Made by a program: the position numbers and the translations under genes. DNA of 38,815 nt. Source: Afipia sp. (GTDB taxonomy: Bacteria > Pseudomonadota > Alphaproteobacteria > Rhizobiales > Xanthobacteraceae). The DNA lies in contig JAFVHU010000032.1 in NCBI GenBank assembly GCA_017474385.1, forward strand, positions 1 to 38,815. Reading direction: 5' to 3'. This document shows, piece by piece, positions 35,242-38,815 of this stretch. The notes under the pieces are model-generated. The model saw only the letters and a list, made by a program, of their open reading frames with translations. It did not search any database and was not told where the DNA came from. The stretch's first letter is position 1, and each line of letters opens with the position of its first letter.

Positions 35242-35639
35242 TTCCCGGCAAGCACTCTGCTTGCGATCGTCACGTATTTGCGGCCGGCTTCCTGAGCGGC
35301 GGCGATCGCGTCGGGCAGCGGCTTGTCGTCGCGCACCTTGGCGAGCTTGACCAGCATCGGCAGGTTGATGCCGGCCAGCACTTCGACCTTCGGACGGCTC
35401 ATACAGGAGATCGCGAGATTCGACGGCGTGCCGCCGAACATGTCGGTGAGAATCGCAACGCCATCGCCGCTGTCCACGCGCTTGACGGCTTCGATGATAT
35501 CGCTGCGACACAGATCGGCATCGTCTTCGGCGCCAATCGTGATCGACTCGATTTGTTTTTGTGGACCCATCACGTGCTCAAGCGCAGCCTTGAACTCGTC
35601 GGCAAGACGCCCGTGGGTCACCAGTACTAGACCAATCAT
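35238..35639 (-). CDS. PTS EIIA protein, mannose family
   Basis: Accepts phosphate from HPr at H9 (LVLVTHGRLADEF). ATG 35639 gives 133 residues, the length of a single EIIA(Man) domain. Other landmarks are GDGVAILTDMFGGTPSN, typical of the family and shaping its active site, and NLPMLVKLAKVR. In alphaproteobacteria this protein acts as a signalling partner rather than as a transporter part. It is cotranscribed with HPr. The 209-base gap upstream to hprK suggests its own promoter or a processing site. Confidence 0.93.
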   Translation of the reverse strand: MIGLVLVTHGRLADEFKAALEHVMGPQKQIESITIGAEDDADLCRSDIIEAVKRVDSGDGVAILTDMFGGTPSNLAISCMSRPKVEVLAGINLPMLVKLAKVRDDKPLPDAIAAAQEAGRKYVTIASRVLAGK

Positions 35640-35848
35640 CCAAAACTCCTCGCGGGCGCTTTTTGATGCACCGCACGAAAGGGCCACATGTTGACCATCC
35701 AGAGCCCCGGCGCAAGGGGGGATGTTGCCGCGTACCCCCTTAAAAAAGGTGTCCGCGCGGGTCGTCTTCAGTGGCGAGGGTACGGCTTATATGGCGAGGG
35801 AATGCAGTCCAGCAATCAGCATAAGGTCGTGAGTTCGCTTTTGAAACC
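35640..35848. other. Intergenic region between EIIA and HPr kinase genes
   Basis: No gene is seen. It contains the ribosome binding site of the EIIA gene near 35648 (GAGGAG on the reverse strand) and a T/A-rich run with ACCCCCTTAAAAAAGG. TGGCGAGGG occurs twice about 21 bases apart near 35771-35800. I cannot assign a function. Confidence 0.35.
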
Positions 35849-36295
35849 TTAAACTGTCGTAAGGAAGGCCACAACCAGGGGGAGGGCGCTGTACCCCGGC
35901 GCCACCGGAATTCGCGCAATTTCCAGCCCGGAAATCAGTGTTTTCAGGGCTTCCGGCGGCGGCAGGCGCTCGGCATTGGCGGCGTCGAGGTCGACCACCA
36001 GCCCCACGGCGGCCTCGGCGACGCAGCCGATGGTCCTGATCCCGAGCCCGCGAATTTCGATCATTCCGGCCAGTTCAGGCACGCCCCGCACGATCAGCCG
36101 GCCGCTGCGGTCCGTCAGGCGAACCCGGTCATCGCCGATCAGGGTGACGGCGGGTAGCTGTCCTGCGCGGCCGGCCAGAATGAGATCGAACGCCAGCCGG
36201 GACTTCCCGGACCCCGACGGGCCGCGAATCAGGACTGCGCGATCGCCGACCAGCACCGCCGAGGCATGGATGCTTGCGTCGCCGCCGGCGGTCAT
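35849..36295 (-). CDS. hprK: HPr kinase/phosphorylase, short alphaproteobacterial form
   Basis: Phosphorylates the serine of HPr (S59 here), tuning PTS and ChvG/ChvI signalling. It has 148 residues instead of about 310, because the N-terminal domain of Gram-positive HprK is absent, as in other alphaproteobacteria. The P-loop is GPSGSGKSRLAFDL. LIGDDRVRLTDRSGRLIVRG contains the catalytic acidic residues, and ELAGMIEIRGLGIRT is the HprK signature. The start overlaps the stop of chvG (ATGA, 36292-36295), which couples their translation and supports a functional link between the kinases. Confidence 0.93.
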   Translation of the reverse strand: MTAGGDASIHASAVLVGDRAVLIRGPSGSGKSRLAFDLILAGRAGQLPAVTLIGDDRVRLTDRSGRLIVRGVPELAGMIEIRGLGIRTIGCVAEAAVGLVVDLDAANAERLPPPEALKTLISGLEIARIPVAPGYSALPLVVAFLTTV

Positions 36296-38121
36296 ATGGC
36301 GGGCAGCCGGACCGTGAAGCGCGCGCCGGCGATGCGGGCATCGCCTTCAGCGTCGATCGGGCCGGCGCGGTTCTCCGCCCAGATGCGTCCGCCGTGGGCT
36401 TCCACGATCTGCTTGGAGATCGACAGCCCGAGGCCGGAATTCTGTCCAAAGCCCTGATGTGGACGGTCGGTGTAAAAGCGCTCGAAGATTTTATCGAGTG
36501 CGCCGGGCCGGATGCCGGTGCCGTCATCGTCGATCACGATCTCGATTTCGGATTTGAGGCGGCGGCAGACGATGCGCACCTTGCTGCCCGGACGCGAGAA
36601 TGATTGCGCATTGCTCAGGAGATTTGAAATCACCTGGCCGAGCCGCGAGTCGTGTCCCGGCACCGAGTAGGTGTCGTTGGGCTTGCCTTCGAAACGGGCT
36701 TCGACGGTGACATCGGTGCCGTGCTGGGTCTCGTTGGCGACCGAGACCAGCGTGTTGAGCAGGCGGCGGATGTCGACCGGCTCGACATCCTGCCGCTGCA
36801 ACTCGGCGTCGAGGCGGCTGGCGTCGGAAATGTCGGAGATCAGGCGATCGAGCCTGCGCACGTCGTGTTCGATCACGGCCAGGAGCCGTGAACGGCTGTC
36901 GTCGGACCGCGCCAAAGGAAGTGTTTCGACCGCCGAGCGCATCGACGTCAGCGGGTTCTTCAGTTCATGCGCGACGTCGGCGGCGAAGCGCTCGATGCCT
37001 TCGATGCGGTTGTAGAGCGCGTCGGTCATGTCGCGCAGCGCGCGCGACAGATGGCCGATCTCGTCGCCGCGCGAGGTGAAGTCCGGAATTTCGACGCGGG
37101 TCTTGATGCGTCGGCGGACGCGCTCGGCGCTGTCGGCGAGGCGGCGCATCGGACCGGCGATGGTGCTTGCGAGCAGCAGCGACAGCAGGATCATCACTGC
37201 CGACGCGATGCCGAACACCTTGAGGATCGCGAGCCGCTCTGCGGTGACCAGCTGGTCGATGTCGTCGCCCTGGGTCGAGAGCATCAGCGCGCCGTGCACC
37301 GCGCGGAAACGCTGCACCGGCACTGCCACCGCCACGATGACTTCGCCGCGGTCGTTGATCCGCACCATGCTGCCCTTGCGGCCGTCGAGCGCCTGCTGGA
37401 CTTCCTGATAGCCGTTGCCGTTTTCCGGTCCCAACTCGCGATACAGCGGCAGGTCGCCGCGGTTGAGCCAGGTGCGGATCGCGATCATGGTCTTTTCGGC
37501 GAAGCCGGGCTTTTCAGCATTGGGCGGCGCCAGTTCGAAGCGCATCACATCGCCGCGGCCGTAAAGATTGCGGCTGTCGAGCACCAGCACGCCGTCGCGA
37601 TCGTAGATGCGCGCGCGGGTCTTGGTCGGCGAAATCAGCCGCCGCAGCACCGGCGCGACGCGCTCGGGGTTGATCGGGAAATCGATGTTGCTGAGGGTCT
37701 CGTCGGTCGGGCCGTAGGTTTCGCCGGGCTTGAGATCGAGCAGCCGCTCCGGATCGACGGTGATGGCGTTGGTTTCGACCGTAGCCGAGGCTGCGATCGC
37801 GCCCGAGATGATTTCGGCCTGCACCAAGAGGCTCTGCGCGCGCGCGTCGATCAGGCCGGCGCGGAATTGCGACAGATAGAGGATGCCGGCCAGCATCGCG
37901 CACAGGCCGATCAGGTTGAGGACCACGATGCGGCGGGTGAGGCTCGAAAAGGTCAGCGCGGCGAGATAGCGTCCGGCGCGTTTGATCAGGTCGACAGGTT
38001 TGCGCCAGCCACGGCTCGTCGTCCCGGCGGCCGATTCGGAAGGAGCGTCGATGACCGGAGCAAACGGCGGAGCACCGGCTTCGGCATCGTCGTCGCGATC
38101 ATGCTGCGTTCGATCAAGCAA
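36292..38121 (-). CDS. chvG: Sensor histidine kinase ChvG (ExoS)
   Basis: Inner-membrane sensor of 609 residues that phosphorylates ChvI and controls responses to acid, cell-envelope stress and host contact in related bacteria. The first codon is TTG at 38121. No in-frame ATG lies upstream before a stop, and none lies downstream before the first membrane helix, so a non-ATG start is required. It has one helix at about 58-80, a periplasmic sensing domain at about 80-270, a second helix near 280-300, HAMP, the phospho-acceptor H385 in HELKNPLTSMRSAVETL, and ATPase boxes SNLLSNAQSF, DDDGTGIRPGAL and GLGLSISKQIVEAHGG. Confidence 0.95.
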   Translation of the reverse strand: MLDRTQHDRDDDAEAGAPPFAPVIDAPSESAAGTTSRGWRKPVDLIKRAGRYLAALTFSSLTRRIVVLNLIGLCAMLAGILYLSQFRAGLIDARAQSLLVQAEIISGAIAASATVETNAITVDPERLLDLKPGETYGPTDETLSNIDFPINPERVAPVLRRLISPTKTRARIYDRDGVLVLDSRNLYGRGDVMRFELAPPNAEKPGFAEKTMIAIRTWLNRGDLPLYRELGPENGNGYQEVQQALDGRKGSMVRINDRGEVIVAVAVPVQRFRAVHGALMLSTQGDDIDQLVTAERLAILKVFGIASAVMILLSLLLASTIAGPMRRLADSAERVRRRIKTRVEIPDFTSRGDEIGHLSRALRDMTDALYNRIEGIERFAADVAHELKNPLTSMRSAVETLPLARSDDSRSRLLAVIEHDVRRLDRLISDISDASRLDAELQRQDVEPVDIRRLLNTLVSVANETQHGTDVTVEARFEGKPNDTYSVPGHDSRLGQVISNLLSNAQSFSRPGSKVRIVCRRLKSEIEIVIDDDGTGIRPGALDKIFERFYTDRPHQGFGQNSGLGLSISKQIVEAHGGRIWAENRAGPIDAEGDARIAGARFTVRLPAI

Positions 38122-38375
38122 TGGCTGAACCGTGTTTTGCTTCGGACAGGCGCCTTTATAGCACTATCTGCGGAACAAGATGATGTGCTGGAAAACGGCC
38201 GCCAGCATTGTGTTTTACTCAGCGCTGTTCCACCCCGATGTCATCACCGGGCTTGTCCCGGTGATCCCGATTGATGGAGCACCGTACCTCAATAATCGAG
38301 ATGGCCGGGACGTAGGCGTTCTTTAGAACGCCGTTCTTCGAACGGCTATGCCCGGCCATGACAGTCTTGAAGCGA
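38122..38375. other. Intergenic region with palindromic repeats, chvG to chvI
   Basis: The gap holds two strong inverted repeats. One is ATCACCGGG/CCCGGTGAT around TTGT at about 38242-38265. The other, at 38301-38360, has outer arms ATGGCCGGG/CCCGGCCAT and two inner hairpins (GGCGTTC...GAACGCC, CGTTCTTCGAACG). In related genomes chvI and chvG are usually close neighbours, so these look like inserted repeat elements that could affect read-through from chvI to chvG. Confidence 0.7.
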
Positions 38376-38815
38376 TCAGGTTTCCTTGAAGCGATAACCG
38401 ACGCCATACAGGGTTTCGATCATCTCGAAGTCATCGTCGGCGGCCTTGAACTTCTTGCGCAGGCGCTTGATGTGGCTGTCGATGGTGCGGTCGTCGACAT
38501 AGACCTGATCGTCGTAAGCCGCGTCCATCAGCGCGTTGCGGCTTTTCACCACACCGGGGCGGGTGGCCAGCGCCTGAAGGATCAGGAATTCGGTGACAGT
38601 GAGCGTCACCGGCTCGTTCTTCCAGGTGCAGGTGTGACGTTCCGGGTCCATGCGCAGCAGCCCGCGCTCCAGCGCCTTGGCGTCCAGTTCCTTCTGGGTG
38701 GCGGCAGGGTCCTTCGGCACCGCGCGGCGGAGCACCGCTTTGACGCGCTCCACCAGCAGGCGCTGGGAGAACGGTTTGCGGATGAAATCGTCGGCGCCCA
38801 TCTTGAGGCCGAACA
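38376..38815 (-). CDS. chvI: Response regulator ChvI, C-terminal part
   Basis: The right edge cuts this gene. The visible 146 residues contain the end of the receiver domain ([17 protein letters not shown], where the conserved lysine lies in KPF) and the OmpR/PhoB-type winged-helix DNA-binding domain ([51 protein letters not shown]). It is the partner of ChvG encoded next. The phosphorylated aspartate lies outside the window. Confidence 0.95.
   Translation of the reverse strand, partial: FGLKMGADDFIRKPFSQRLLVERVKAVLRRAVPKDPAATQKELDAKALERGLLRMDPERHTCTWKNEPVTLTVTEFLILQALATRPGVVKSRNALMDAAYDDQVYVDDRTIDSHIKRLRKKFKAADDDFEMIETLYGVGYRFKET

Noticed and set aside
36967-38274. A 435-codon plus-strand frame across chvG
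   Set aside because: It is antisense to chvG, whose kinase boxes are complete.

Overview
The window looks like a chromosome segment of an alphaproteobacterium of the Bradyrhizobium / Rhodopseudomonas / Afipia / Nitrobacter group. This is judged from the high GC, the dense dispersed palindromic repeats, and the block chvI-chvG-hprK-EIIA(Man)-HPr, which is a typical order in that group. No RNA gene, tRNA or CRISPR array was found.

Positions 1 to about 14,217 look like accessory DNA inserted into the chromosome. From the left there is a fragment of a probable recombinase, a formylglycine-generating enzyme with its sulfatase, and a likely catabolic operon on the minus strand. That operon encodes a TfdB/PheA-type flavin hydroxylase, a kynurenine-formamidase-like hydrolase, an extradiol (VOC) dioxygenase and an FAH-family hydrolase. 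It is divergent from a GntR/FCD regulator. Further right are a wrecked IS701-like transposase, a decayed MFS transporter, and an intact outer-membrane protein of the phenol-degradation 'meta' family. Next come the 5' part of a group II intron sitting directly behind a terminator, the tail of a DUF4238 gene, and an intact tyrosine recombinase. The island ends inside radC, whose 3' end is missing so that the JAMM metal site is broken. A wide dyad (AAATCG, 17 bases, CGATTT) occurs perfectly at the hydroxylase promoter and across the regulator start, and in weaker form before the MFS remnant. This suggests that one regulator controls uptake and degradation of an unidentified aromatic compound.

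Positions 14,217 to 26,139 carry ordinary core genes: methionine aminopeptidase, sfsA, an MscS channel, a K+/H+ antiporter, a FecCD-type metal/cofactor importer with a divergent binding protein, modABC for molybdate, and the murein endopeptidase mepA.

Positions 26,140 to 32,788 carry a PAS-PAS-GGDEF-EAL protein, a YegP-like DUF1508 protein, a secreted cupredoxin, a run of hairpins, a GIY-YIG gene framed by an inverted repeat pair, a small secreted protein and lepA.

Positions 33,083 to the end carry an ArnT/PMT-like glycosyltransferase framed by two copies of another palindromic repeat. They also carry the nutrient/acid signalling block: HPr and EIIA(Man) (overlapping), HPr kinase and ChvG (overlapping), and ChvI, which runs off the right edge.
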